NCBI RefSeq assembly: GCF_003729955.1
Contig: NZ_RJTX01000002.1
Location: forward strand, 248,001-312,000
DNA from: Chryseobacterium daecheongense
Lineage (GTDB): Bacteria > Bacteroidota > Bacteroidia > Flavobacteriales > Weeksellaceae
Direction: 5' to 3'
DNA length: 64,000 nt
Part shown: in pieces, positions 50,383-59,291 of the stretch
Position numbering within the stretch: position 1 is the stretch's first letter
Layout of the letters: the number at the start of each line of letters is the position of its first letter
Notes under the pieces: generated by a model
What the model was told of the DNA's origin: nothing
Databases searched by the model: none
Seen by the model: only the letters and a program-made list of their open reading frames with translations
Translations under genes and position numbers: made by a program

Positions 50383-50940
50383 TTATTTTAATTCGTCCAA
50401 TGCGATGTTAAGTTGTAAAACATTCACTTTTGAAGGACCGAAAAGGTCTAAAAATGGAGCTTCTGTATGATTTTTCACTAGGCTTTCAACAGTCTTTGCT
50501 GAGAGATTTCTTTCTTTGGCTATCCTTTTCACCTGATATAAAGCTCCTTCTTCTGAAATATCAGGATCAAGCCCACTTCCGCTTGCCGTAACCAGTTCAA
50601 CGGGAACTTTTGCATTTCCCATTTCCGGATTTTGCATTTTCAATGTATCGATTCTTTTCTGTACCGTTTGAAGATATTCTTCATTGCTTGGCCCCTTGTT
50701 GCTCCCTGCACTTCCGGCTGCGTTATAATCAACCGCAGAAGGACGGCCGTGAAAATATCTTGGAGATTTGAATTCCTGCCCGATATTGGTATAAAACTTC
50801 TGTCCTTTATAATGAATGGTTTCTGCATTACCCTGAGTAGGCAATACTTTTGAACCTGCATATACAACAGCCAGATAGATCCCTGTAATAATCAACATCA
50901 CAACAGTCAGTTTCAATGCTGATATCATATAATTTTTCAT
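50383..50940 (-). CDS. kdpC: Potassium-transporting ATPase subunit KdpC
   Basis: A 185-residue single-pass subunit of the KdpFABC potassium pump. It has an N-terminal membrane helix (LKLTVVMLIITGIYLAVVYA) and then the periplasmic domain with YFHGRPSAVDYNAAGSAGSN, PVELVTASGSGLDPDISEEG and a C-terminal LNVLQLNIALDELK-type end. All are standard for KdpC. It is 9 bp after kdpB. Confidence 0.95.
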   Translation of the reverse strand: MKNYMISALKLTVVMLIITGIYLAVVYAGSKVLPTQGNAETIHYKGQKFYTNIGQEFKSPRYFHGRPSAVDYNAAGSAGSNKGPSNEEYLQTVQKRIDTLKMQNPEMGNAKVPVELVTASGSGLDPDISEEGALYQVKRIAKERNLSAKTVESLVKNHTEAPFLDLFGPSKVNVLQLNIALDELK

Positions 50941-50949
50941 ATTTTAAAT

Positions 50950-52989
50950 TTAAAAGAATAAGCTGATCAACAGATCAATAATTTTGATTCCGATAAATGG
51001 TGCGATAATTCCTCCCAAACCATAGATCAAAAGGTTTCTTCTCAACAAAGCACTTGCCCCGATGGGCTTATAAGCAACTCCCTTCAAAGCCAATGGAATA
51101 AGAATCGGAATAATGATCGCATTGAAAATAATGGCTGATAAAATGGCAGATTCAGGACTGTGAAGATTCATGATATTCAGTTTTTGAAGAGCCGGGATAA
51201 AAGTGATGAAAAGAGCCGGAATGATGGCAAAATATTTAGCCACATCATTCGCAATACTGAATGTGGTTAAAGTTCCTCTTGTCATCAGCAATTGTTTCCC
51301 GATTTCTACAATTTCAATCAGTTTGGTAGGATCATTATCAAGGTCAACCATATTCCCTGCTTCTTTGGCGGCCTGTGTTCCACTGTTCATGGCTACTCCT
51401 ACATCGGCTTGAGCCAGAGCAGGAGCATCATTGGTTCCGTCTCCCATCATAGCCACCAGTTTCCCTTCCTGCTGCTCTTTTTTAATGTAGTTCATCTTAT
51501 CTTCCGGCTTCGCTTCTGCAATGAAGTCATCTACTCCTGCTTTTTCTGCGATATATTTGGCCGTTAAAGGATTATCTCCCGTTACCATCACTGTTTTCAC
51601 TCCCATCTTTCTTAGTCGCTGGAAACGCTCCTGAATTCCTGTTTTGATAATATCCTGAAGCTCAATAACACCCCATACTTTTTCATTCACGGAAACCACC
51701 AAAGGGGTACCACCGTTTTCAGCAATTTTAGTAACGGCATTCTGAGTTTCCTGTGGGAAATTGTTCCCTGCTTTTTCAGTCAGTTTTTTTATCGTGTCAT
51801 AAGCACCTTTTCTGATTCTCGTATTTTCAAAATCTATTCCTGATGTTCTGGTTTCGGCGGTAAAATCAATATAAGTTGGATTGGAAATAATTAAATCTTC
51901 CGTGTTTAGCTGGCTTAATTCAATAATTGATTTACCTTCCGGAGTTTCATCTGCAACAGAGCTTAATGCAGAAGCTTTAATAAATTCTTCAAGCTGAATA
52001 TTGCTTGCCGGATGAAATTGAGTGGCTTTACGGTTTCCGATGGTAATAGTTCCGGTTTTGTCAAGCAAAAGAACATCGATATCTCCCGCAGTTTCTACCG
52101 CTTTACCACTTTTTGTGATCACATTGGCTCTTAAAGCTCTGTCCATTCCGGCAATACCGATTGCAGAAAGCAGGCCTCCAATCGTTGTCGGGATCAAACA
52201 AACGAAAAGTGAAATAAAAGCGGCAATAGTGATCGGAGTCTGCGCATAATCTGCAAAGGGCTTAAGAGTCACTGTCACAATAATAAATGTAAGAGTGAAT
52301 CCCGCTAAAAGTATGGTTAATGCAATTTCGTTAGGTGTTTTCTGTCTTGAAGCCCCTTCTACAAGAGCGATCATTTTATCAAGGAAAGATTCTCCGGGCT
52401 TTGTGGTAACTTTTACTTTGATTCTGTCTGAAAGTACTTTGGTACCTCCGGTCACAGAACTTTTGTCACCTCCGGCTTCTCGAATTACCGGTGCACTTTC
52501 TCCTGTGATGGCCGACTCGTCAATGGTAGCAAGACCTTCGATGATCTCACCATCCATCGGAATCTGGTCTCCTGCTTCACAAAAGAAAATATCTCCCAGC
52601 TTCATTTCGGCAGACTTTTTCAAAATAGTTTCTACCTGAAATCCAGGTTGGTTATCAATAACCAGTTTTGCCGGGGTTTCTTCACGGGTTTTTCGTAAAG
52701 TATCTGCCTGGGCTTTTCCTCTAGCTTCTGCAATAGCTTCTGCAAAATTGGCAAAAAGAACCGTGAAGAATAAAATAATGAATACTAAAAAATTATAGAA
52801 GAAGCTGCCTTGTGTTTTGTCTCCCGTTAAGCTGAATACACTTACGATGAGCATCACAATTGTTCCAATTTCTACCAGGAACATAACAGGGTTTTTAAAC
52901 ATGATTTTAGGATTCAGCTTAACGAAAGACTGTTGAATGGCCTCGTTCACCAAATCTTTTTGAAACAATGTCTGTGATTGATTTTTCAT
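50950..52989 (-). CDS. kdpB: Potassium-transporting P-type ATPase subunit KdpB
   Basis: A 679-residue P-type ATPase that powers potassium uptake. The phosphorylated Asp is in DKTGTIT (about residue 311). The actuator motif [17 protein letters not shown] (TGES) and the hinge motif [11 protein letters not shown] / [12 protein letters not shown] are present. The [23 protein letters not shown] end of the P domain and several membrane helices also match. Length is that of the family. It is 30 bp after kdpA. Confidence 0.97.
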   Translation of the reverse strand: MKNQSQTLFQKDLVNEAIQQSFVKLNPKIMFKNPVMFLVEIGTIVMLIVSVFSLTGDKTQGSFFYNFLVFIILFFTVLFANFAEAIAEARGKAQADTLRKTREETPAKLVIDNQPGFQVETILKKSAEMKLGDIFFCEAGDQIPMDGEIIEGLATIDESAITGESAPVIREAGGDKSSVTGGTKVLSDRIKVKVTTKPGESFLDKMIALVEGASRQKTPNEIALTILLAGFTLTFIIVTVTLKPFADYAQTPITIAAFISLFVCLIPTTIGGLLSAIGIAGMDRALRANVITKSGKAVETAGDIDVLLLDKTGTITIGNRKATQFHPASNIQLEEFIKASALSSVADETPEGKSIIELSQLNTEDLIISNPTYIDFTAETRTSGIDFENTRIRKGAYDTIKKLTEKAGNNFPQETQNAVTKIAENGGTPLVVSVNEKVWGVIELQDIIKTGIQERFQRLRKMGVKTVMVTGDNPLTAKYIAEKAGVDDFIAEAKPEDKMNYIKKEQQEGKLVAMMGDGTNDAPALAQADVGVAMNSGTQAAKEAGNMVDLDNDPTKLIEIVEIGKQLLMTRGTLTTFSIANDVAKYFAIIPALFITFIPALQKLNIMNLHSPESAILSAIIFNAIIIPILIPLALKGVAYKPIGASALLRRNLLIYGLGGIIAPFIGIKIIDLLISLFF

Positions 52990-53019
52990 TGCTTTGAATG
53001 GTTTACATCTATTTTTATA

Positions 53020-54714
53020 TTATTTAGAAAAGTATTGAAGCTGTTCCGCAATAGGGCCTAAAGTAAGAGCAGGGAAGAAGGACAATGCTGCGATCAGAAG
53101 GATCACGGCTAAAGTCATGAACCCAAATGTAGCGGTATCCGTTTTCAATGTTCCTGCACTTTCAGGAATGTATTTTTTCTGTGCTAAAAGCCCTGCAATG
53201 GCAATAGGACCGATAATTGGGATGAATCTGGATAAAAGCAGTACAATTCCGGTTGAAATATTCCACCATGGCGTATTGTCACCCAATCCTTCAAATCCGG
53301 AACCGTTATTCGCGGAAGATGAGGTAAATTCGTACAGCATTTCACTGAACCCGTGAAACCCGGGATTATTGAGTGTTTTGGCTCCGAATTCCGGGAAATA
53401 AGCCGTTAAAGCGGTTCCTGCCAGAATTAAAAAGGGATGGAATAAAGCAACGATCATCGCAATTTTCATTTCTTTAGCTTCAATTTTTTTACCTAAAAAC
53501 TCAGGTGTTCTTCCTACCATCAGGCCACTGATGAATACAGCGAGAATGATAAAGATGAAATAATTCAGGATTCCGACACCACAACCTCCGTAGAAGCAAT
53601 TGATCATCATCGCAAGAAGCTGGTTCATTCCTGAAAGTGGCATTGTACTGTCATGCATGGCATTTACAGACCCCGTTGAAATCACGGTGGTAGCAATACT
53701 CCAATAGGCTGAAGCCGCACTTCCGAAACGGATTTCTTTGCCTTCCATAGCTCCTAAATGGTTGTCTGCACCCATTTGGGTGATCAGCGGATTTCCATGG
53801 GTCTCATTAATGATATTAGGAATAGTGAGTGCCAGAAAGCCAATAGTCATTACAGTGAAAATCGTCCAGGAAAGCTTTCTTTTATTCAGGTAAAACCCTA
53901 AAGCAAATACTAATGCGAATGGAATGATCATCTGCGTTACCATTTCCGTCATATTGGTCAGATAATTAGGATTTTCCAACGGATGTGCTGAATTGGCTCC
54001 AAAGAAACCACCACCATTGGTTCCTAAATGCTTAATAGCGATAAATGCCGCGGCAGGGCCTCTGGAAACATCCATTTTCTGACCTTCCAGAGTTGTGATA
54101 TGATCTTTCCCTTCAAATGTCATCGGGCTTCCGTTTGCAGAAAGGATCAATGCAACCACAATACTTATAGGAACCAGTATTCTGATGATAGATTTAGTGA
54201 AAAAATCATAGAAATTACCTAGTTCTGTCGTTGTTTTATCTTTAAAAGCTTTGAAAAGGACTGCCATTGCTGCCATTCCCGTTGCAGCTGTTACAAATTG
54301 AAGAAACATCAGATACATCTGGCTTAAATAACTTACCCCAGTTTCTCCCGAATAATGCTGTAGATTACAGTTAACCAGGAAAGATATGGCTGTATTAAAA
54401 GCAAGATCAGGAGACATGTCAGGGTTCCCGTCAGGATTAAGTGGCAGCCACGATTGATTGAGCAAAATGAAAAATCCGATAATGAACCACAACAGATTAA
54501 TGGTTAACATCGCATACATATTTTGCTTCCAGGTCATCTGTTTATGAGGATTGATTCCTGAAACTTTATAAATCAATTTTTCTATCGGAGCAAAAACCGG
54601 ATCTAAGAATGTTTTCTTATAACCATATACATTGGCAATATATTTTCCCAGGAAAATACCCATAACCAAGGTAATGACAAACATGGCAATAATGCCCAAA
54701 ATTTCTGTATTCAT
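53020..54714 (-). CDS. kdpA: Potassium-transporting ATPase subunit KdpA
   Basis: A 564-residue membrane subunit that forms the potassium channel of the pump. About ten hydrophobic helices and the selectivity-filter-like loops NCNLQHYSGETG, TNGGGFFGANSAHPLENP and SSANNGSGFEG are visible, as expected for KdpA. It starts 2 bp after the kdpF stop codon. Confidence 0.97.
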   Translation of the reverse strand: MNTEILGIIAMFVITLVMGIFLGKYIANVYGYKKTFLDPVFAPIEKLIYKVSGINPHKQMTWKQNMYAMLTINLLWFIIGFFILLNQSWLPLNPDGNPDMSPDLAFNTAISFLVNCNLQHYSGETGVSYLSQMYLMFLQFVTAATGMAAMAVLFKAFKDKTTTELGNFYDFFTKSIIRILVPISIVVALILSANGSPMTFEGKDHITTLEGQKMDVSRGPAAAFIAIKHLGTNGGGFFGANSAHPLENPNYLTNMTEMVTQMIIPFALVFALGFYLNKRKLSWTIFTVMTIGFLALTIPNIINETHGNPLITQMGADNHLGAMEGKEIRFGSAASAYWSIATTVISTGSVNAMHDSTMPLSGMNQLLAMMINCFYGGCGVGILNYFIFIILAVFISGLMVGRTPEFLGKKIEAKEMKIAMIVALFHPFLILAGTALTAYFPEFGAKTLNNPGFHGFSEMLYEFTSSSANNGSGFEGLGDNTPWWNISTGIVLLLSRFIPIIGPIAIAGLLAQKKYIPESAGTLKTDTATFGFMTLAVILLIAALSFFPALTLGPIAEQLQYFSK

Positions 54715-54716
54715 GA

Positions 54717-54794
54717 TTAAAATTCTTCAGGTTTCATTAAGACATAGCAGATGTACATAAAGGCTAAGATTGAAAGGAAAAATAAACTCCACAT
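54717..54794 (-). CDS. kdpF: Potassium-transporting ATPase subunit KdpF
   Basis: A 25-residue single-helix protein, MWSLFFLSILAFMYICYVLM plus KPEEF. KdpF stabilises the KdpFABC complex. Its place 2 bp before kdpA and its size fit KdpF, although the sequence family is too short for certainty. It is below usual ORF length cut-offs. Confidence 0.75.
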   Translation of the reverse strand: MWSLFFLSILAFMYICYVLMKPEEF

Positions 54795-54797
54795 ATT

Positions 54798-54881
54798 TTA
54801 TATTTTATCAAAGAATTCAACAGATTTATACAATAGCCAGAACATAACGATACAAAGGAGTATCAAAACAGTTAACATCAT
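54798..54881 (-). CDS. 27-residue membrane microprotein in the kdp operon
   Basis: A single hydrophobic helix, MMLTVLILLCIVMFWLLYKS, followed by VEFFDKI. It starts inside the end of the 35-residue ORF upstream (ATGA overlap, 4 bp) and ends 3 bp before kdpF. It may be a second KdpF-like subunit or a regulator of the pump. The call rests on tight coupling and a clear membrane helix. Confidence 0.55.
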   Translation of the reverse strand: MMLTVLILLCIVMFWLLYKSVEFFDKI

Positions 54882-54985
54882 GACAGTTTTACAATTAGGG
54901 TTAATACAATAAGTACGGCATACCATGCCATTAAAAATCTAAAACCGGATATCCCGGTTTTCCGAGGTTTTTTTACAATCGTCAT
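54878..54985 (-). CDS. 35-residue membrane microprotein opening the kdp operon
   Basis: A frame from ATG 54985: a basic cytoplasmic start (MTIVKKPRKTGISGFRF), then one membrane helix (LMAWYAVLIVLTLIV) and KLS. The stop overlaps the start of the next microprotein by 4 bp. It is the first gene of the kdp unit. No family is recognised. Confidence 0.5.
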   Translation of the reverse strand: MTIVKKPRKTGISGFRFLMAWYAVLIVLTLIVKLS

Positions 54986-55099
54986 TTTTTAATATTTATC
55001 TGAGCACTATATGCCAAAAGAAATTCCAATTCGAAGTTTTTTATTGTAAGTAGTTTTAAATGAATTATTTATCACTGTTTTGTTCCAGTGGGAAAAATA

Positions 55100-55124
55100 G
55101 AAAAGCCTATCAAAATGATAGGCT
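55100..55124 (-). terminator. Terminator of the NtrC-type regulator gene
   Basis: A 9-bp stem AGCCTATCA/TGATAGGCT with an AAA loop, followed on the minus strand by a T-rich stretch. It lies between the regulator gene and the kdp unit; the rest of 54986-55198 shows no gene. Confidence 0.75.
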
Positions 55125-55198
55125 CGTTATTAAAATGATAAGATGTATTATAGTTATTTATACAGACTCATGGCTCATAATTTATAACTCAAAACTAT

Positions 55199-56524
55199 TT
55201 ATCTCAATCCGTATTCTTCCAGCTTGCGATAAAGGGTTGCAATCCCGATTTCCAATAGTCTGGCCGCTTCCGCTTTATTACCTTTCGTGTATTGCAGGAC
55301 TTTCTGGATGTGATCTTTTTCTAAAGATTTTATGCTTAATGAATCATTATCAGAAGTGCTTTTATCCGCATAATGAGGAAGGCTTTCTGCATCCAGCACA
55401 TTATCATTCATCAGAATAAGGCTTCTCTCAATGGTATTTCTCAATTCACGGATGTTTCCCTTCCAGTCGTTTTTTTCCAGGGTTTTATAATATTCCGGGT
55501 TAACCTGAACGGATGAAATATGAAGTTTATTTGAAAAAACATCGATGAAGTTCTTAGCCAGCGCTTTTAAATCTTCTTTACGTTCCCGAAGCGGAGGAAG
55601 GCTGATTTCAAATACATTCAATCTGAAATACAGGTCTTCCCTGAAATTTCCCTGTTTGATTTCATCCTCCAGGTTTCTGTTGGTAGCAGCGATCAATCTG
55701 AAATCAGACCTGGAAACTTTCGTTTCACCCATTTTGATGAATTCTTTGGTTTCCAATACCCGAAGTAATTTCGCCTGAAGCTCGATCGGCATTTCCCCGA
55801 TCTCATCCAGAAATAAAGTTCCGCCATTCGCTTCTTCCACCAATCCCTTTTTATCTTTTGTGGCTCCTGTAAAAGCGCCTTGCTTATGTCCGAAGAGTTC
55901 ACTTTCCAGAATTTCCTTACTGAATGCGGAGCAGTTGATCGCTACAAAATTATTTTTCTTTCGTTCACTTCCTTCATGAATGGCATTGGCAAAAACTTCT
56001 TTTCCGGTTCCTGTTTCTCCGGTTAAAAGTACTGTAGCATCAGTCAGTGCCACTTTCTCCGCCAGTTTTTTAGCTTGGAGAATAGCCGGAGAGTTTCCTA
56101 TGATCTGGTTGAACCCTTTTTGAGACGTATTTTTCTGAACAATTTTAGACCGGTTGTCTTTTCCTTTTTCCAATGCCTTATATACCAAAGGAATGATCTT
56201 CTCATTATCATCCCCTTTGACAAGATAATCATAGGCCCCATTTTTCATTGCCTGAACGGCATCCGTGATATTTCCGAATGCGGTCATTAAAATAATTTCC
56301 AGGTGAGGATATTTGGATTTGATGGATTTTATTAGGTCGATTCCAAAGGCGTCCGGAAGACGGACGTCACTTAAGACGACATCAAAATCATATTGTTCAA
56401 GCATAGTAAGAGCTGAACGGGCTGTGGAAGCTTCTTTTACATTGAAATTTTCCTGAGAAAGGATCATTCCTAAAAGTTTCAGGAGTTTAAGCTCATCATC
56501 GATGATCAGAATGTTTCCGGACAT
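55199..56524 (-). CDS. NtrC-type sigma-54 response regulator, probable Kdp regulator
   Basis: A 441-residue activator. The receiver (1-~120) has its phospho-Asp in [13 protein letters not shown] (~54) and Lys in YDYLVKGDD. The AAA+ domain (~140-380) has Walker [10 protein letters not shown], the sigma-54 contact loop GAFTGA and Walker [14 protein letters not shown]. The C-terminal Fis-type HTH ([20 protein letters not shown]) completes the standard design. It lies directly upstream of the kdp operon, whose kinase it probably partners, taking the place of the OmpR-type KdpE of enterobacteria. Confidence 0.88.
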   Translation of the reverse strand: MSGNILIIDDELKLLKLLGMILSQENFNVKEASTARSALTMLEQYDFDVVLSDVRLPDAFGIDLIKSIKSKYPHLEIILMTAFGNITDAVQAMKNGAYDYLVKGDDNEKIIPLVYKALEKGKDNRSKIVQKNTSQKGFNQIIGNSPAILQAKKLAEKVALTDATVLLTGETGTGKEVFANAIHEGSERKKNNFVAINCSAFSKEILESELFGHKQGAFTGATKDKKGLVEEANGGTLFLDEIGEMPIELQAKLLRVLETKEFIKMGETKVSRSDFRLIAATNRNLEDEIKQGNFREDLYFRLNVFEISLPPLRERKEDLKALAKNFIDVFSNKLHISSVQVNPEYYKTLEKNDWKGNIRELRNTIERSLILMNDNVLDAESLPHYADKSTSDNDSLSIKSLEKDHIQKVLQYTKGNKAEAARLLEIGIATLYRKLEEYGLR

Positions 56525-56846
56525 GGTGCGAATTTTTGGAAAACTAGTGCAAACTTAAGTAAACTTATATAAACAAAATGAATGTTGTTGAGTTTTTATT
56601 GAAAAGGATCCCGATCTCATTTTTTTTAATTAACTTAGTTCTCCTGAAAAAGCATCGGCTTAGTGCCATTTTAACCGCATTTTCGATCTTAAAACACACA
56701 CTCCGCCCATACTTTTCCATTTCATGTTTCATACTTGATAATGCAGCAGTTTGAACATTCTTCAATGAACGAATTCTAGATAAACTAGAGTAGACTGGAA
56801 TTTTGATTTCCGGATTAAACAGGTGAAAATTTTAAATCGAAATAAA

Positions 56847-57692
56847 ATGGAACCACAATTAGAAGAAATACGCGAACAGCAAAAGGCTGCATGGAACAAA
56901 TTCTCCTCCGGTTGGAAAAAATGGGATGATTTGACCATGGATTTTTTGAAACCAATGGGCAATGAAATCATTCGCCTGCTTACCTTGAAAGATACGGATG
57001 TGGTACTGGATATCGCGTCCGGAACAGGAGAACCGGGTCTGACGATTGCTTCTGCTGTACACAACGGAAAAGTGATTATGACCGACCTGGCAGAAGATAT
57101 GCTTGAAATTGCCAGGGAAAATGCTGCACGAAGAAATATCAAAAATATTGAAACCATCGTCTGCGATGTCTGTGAGCTTCCATTTGCAGACAATACATTT
57201 GATGCAATCAGCTGTCGGTTTGGCTTCATGTTTTTCCCGGATATGTTGATAGCTGCCAACGAAATGGTTCGGGTTCTCAAACCCGGAGGGAAGTTGGCCA
57301 CTTCAGTCTGGAATGTACCTGAAAAAAATTTCTGGGTTACCGTTACGATGGGGGCAATCAATAGAAATATTGATCTGCCTGTTCCGCCAGCCGGGTCACC
57401 AGGGATGTTCCGTTGTGCCAAGGATGGATTGATCTCTGACTTGTTTTTACTGGCAGGTCTGAAAAATATTTCTCAAAAAGAGGTGGCAAGCCAGCTGAAT
57501 TCAAAAACTGCAGATACCTATTGGAGCATGATGACAGAGGTGGCAGCTCCGGTTGCTGCCGGGCTTGGTAAAGCGGATGAGATAACAAGAGAAAAAATTA
57601 AAAGAGAAGTGTATCAGGCATTAGATCAACAATATCCTGACGGAAACATTGTAATTGATGCAAGTGCTCTTGTTATTTCCGGTGAGAAATAA
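56847..57692 (+). CDS. Class I SAM-dependent methyltransferase
   Basis: A 281-residue methyltransferase (start placed at MEPQLEEIREQQ; an in-frame ATG 24 bp upstream exists). The SAM-binding motif I VVLDIASGTGEPGL (~53-66), motif II around IMTDLAEDMLEIA and the later LPFADNTFDAISCRFGFMFF and LKPGGKLATSVW segments are those of the UbiE/MenG-like group. The substrate is unknown. It is a single-gene unit. The 258 bp upstream (56565-56822) hold no convincing gene. Confidence 0.88.
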   Translation: MEPQLEEIREQQKAAWNKFSSGWKKWDDLTMDFLKPMGNEIIRLLTLKDTDVVLDIASGTGEPGLTIASAVHNGKVIMTDLAEDMLEIARENAARRNIKNIETIVCDVCELPFADNTFDAISCRFGFMFFPDMLIAANEMVRVLKPGGKLATSVWNVPEKNFWVTVTMGAINRNIDLPVPPAGSPGMFRCAKDGLISDLFLLAGLKNISQKEVASQLNSKTADTYWSMMTEVAAPVAAGLGKADEITREKIKREVYQALDQQYPDGNIVIDASALVISGEK

Positions 57693-57789
57693 TTTATCCA
57701 ATCGGATGAACAAGTGGAGACCAGAGACCACTTATAAATAACGGGGCGGAACCGAAAAGCCATACGAGTAGGAACTAAAACCTCAAGTC

Positions 57790-58062
57790 ATGCCAAAATA
57801 TGTAATTGAGAGGGAAATTCCCGGAGCAGGAAAATTAACTGCAGATCAATTAAAGTCTATTTCGCAAACCTCTTGTGGAGTGTTAAGTAAAATGGGAACT
57901 CAAATCCAATGGCTTCAAAGTTATGTGACCGGCGATAAAATTTATTGTGTTTACATAGCACCTAATGAAGAAATAGTTCGTGAACACGCAAAACAGGGTG
58001 GATTTCCAGCCAATTCAGTCAATGAAGTGGCTGCCATTATTGATCCGACCACTGCTGAATAA
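57790..58062 (+). CDS. DUF4242 small protein
   Basis: A 90-residue cytoplasmic protein of the DUF4242 family (MPKYVIEREIPGAGKLTADQ, then the typical WLQSYVTGDKIYCVYIAPNE and VREHAKQGGFPANSVNEVAA). Some family members bind nickel; whether this one does is not known. It lies 97 bp after the methyltransferase, and may be cotranscribed with it. Confidence 0.8.
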   Translation: MPKYVIEREIPGAGKLTADQLKSISQTSCGVLSKMGTQIQWLQSYVTGDKIYCVYIAPNEEIVREHAKQGGFPANSVNEVAAIIDPTTAE

Positions 58063-58171
58063 GATAATTGCAGTTATTAACTACTATACTAATGGACAAA
58101 ATATTGCCCATCATAAGGATATTTGGGTTACCAGATTGCAGTTTGGAAATCTTTCTGCGATCAGTACTTTA

Positions 58172-58621
58172 TCACATCAAATGCTTGAAAAAATTATCAA
58201 CTTTCACTTCTGATAGCTGGACAGATGTTGTTGGTACTCCGTAAGGAATCAGGCGGTCAATCAGATTTTCAAGGTGTGAGCTGTCAGACAAAATACATTC
58301 TGCAACCAGGCAGTATTCACCCGTTATGCGTTTACAGCTTAGAATTTCAGGGAATTTTGATAAATTATCGAGGAATGTTTTAAACTCATCATTCCTGAAT
58401 TTTAAACTCATGACAACCTGTAATCCATACCCCAGTTTTGAAAAATCTATTTCTACACCGAACTGTTTGATGACTCCATTTTCAACCAGATTCAATACGC
58501 GTTCTTTGGTAGCTGATTGCGACAAAGAAATTTTTCTTCCGATTTCAGCATAGCTCAGCCTGGAATTTTCATTCAGAATATGAAGGATTTTGTAATCATA
58601 TTGATCTAAAGTTATTTTCAT
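58172..58621 (-). CDS. Lrp/AsnC family transcriptional regulator
   Basis: A 149-residue regulator: an N-terminal winged HTH (LDQYDYKILHILNENSRLSY, IGRKISLSQSATKERVLNLV) and a C-terminal RAM/AsnC ligand-binding domain (~65-140; LQVVMSLKFRND, VAECILSDSSHLENLID). It is divergent from the AhpD-like gene (114 bp between starts), which it may control. Confidence 0.88.
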   Translation of the reverse strand: MKITLDQYDYKILHILNENSRLSYAEIGRKISLSQSATKERVLNLVENGVIKQFGVEIDFSKLGYGLQVVMSLKFRNDEFKTFLDNLSKFPEILSCKRITGEYCLVAECILSDSSHLENLIDRLIPYGVPTTSVQLSEVKVDNFFKHLM

Positions 58622-58683
58622 TGCGATTGTATATTAAATAAATTAAATTGGGTAAATTTAATCATTTTTACCGTGAATTCCGT

Positions 58684-58714
58684 TTTGATGAAAATTTAAT
58701 AAAAACGAACTTTG
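58684..58714 (+). promoter_or_regulatory. Promoter of the AhpD-like gene
   Basis: TTTG (58684-58687), 19 bp, then GAACTTTG (58707-58714), one base from the TAnnTTTG consensus. A TTG inside the -7 box cannot be the start codon, which supports the ATG at 58736. Confidence 0.6.
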
Positions 58715-58735
58715 AGTGAGTATAAAATCAAAAAA

Positions 58736-59188
58736 ATGACAAGAATAACATTCTCTGAAAACGGAAATACTGCATTTGAAAAACTGATTGGCCACAATGT
58801 GGCTATCCTTCATAACTGGGATCAGCTGGAAGAGGCTTTTTGGCAAAATACCTCATTAGACAAAGATCTGCTGGAACAGGTCCGCAGAACAATGGCGTTT
58901 GAAAATGGCTGTGAATACTGTATGGTAAAAGGCGGAAAACCTGATTTTGATTCCTCTGAAATGAAAATTTCTATAGCTGCAACGTTTGCAGAATTGTTTT
59001 GCAAAGACCACCATTCCATTGTAAGCGGCCATTTTGATTTGTTGAAAGAATATTTTACGGATCAACAGATTTCAGAATTATGCACTTTTATCTCTTTTAT
59101 CAATGCTTCTCAGAAATTGGGTAAAATTTTTAATCTGACAGAAGATTTTCAAGCCCATGCGGTTGTACAGCTAAAGGATCTTAAGTAA
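58736..59188 (+). CDS. AhpD-like (carboxymuconolactone decarboxylase fold) protein
   Basis: A 150-residue helical protein with an AhpD-type redox motif C-x2-C in FENGCEYCMVKGG (~55). The family includes thiol peroxidase partners and other redox enzymes; the third conserved His of AhpD was not clearly located. The start at 58736 was preferred because the upstream TTG lies in the promoter -7 box. It is divergent from the Lrp-type regulator. Confidence 0.72.
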   Translation: MTRITFSENGNTAFEKLIGHNVAILHNWDQLEEAFWQNTSLDKDLLEQVRRTMAFENGCEYCMVKGGKPDFDSSEMKISIAATFAELFCKDHHSIVSGHFDLLKEYFTDQQISELCTFISFINASQKLGKIFNLTEDFQAHAVVQLKDLK

Positions 59189-59256
59189 TTCACTTTTTCA
59201 AATATCATTATAGATACAAGAGTAAATAAAAATACATAGCATCTCTTTCTATTCCT

Positions 59257-59264
59257 TACATTTG
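59257..59264 (+). promoter_or_regulatory. -7 box of the M16 protease gene
   Basis: TACATTTG is an exact TAnnTTTG match, 27 bp before the ATG at 59292. It overlaps the TTG at 59262, which rules out that TTG as start. Confidence 0.55.
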
Positions 59265-59291
59265 TATAGCATTCAGGATAAAAAGAATGAT

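Noticed and set aside
54986-55060. A sigma-54 promoter (GG-N10-GC) upstream of the kdp unit
   Set aside because: The nearest match on the minus strand has 11 bp between GG and GC, and sigma-54 promoters are strict about this spacing. It is mentioned in the kdp finding but not listed as a feature.
56762-57421. A 219-codon open frame on the minus strand opposite the methyltransferase gene
   Set aside because: The plus-strand frame has clear SAM-methyltransferase motifs along the full length. The antisense frame has none and a Ser/Phe-rich composition.
59262-59291. A TTG start at 59262 for the M16 protease
   Set aside because: The TTG lies inside an exact -7 promoter box. The first ATG after it (59292) gives a normal protein.
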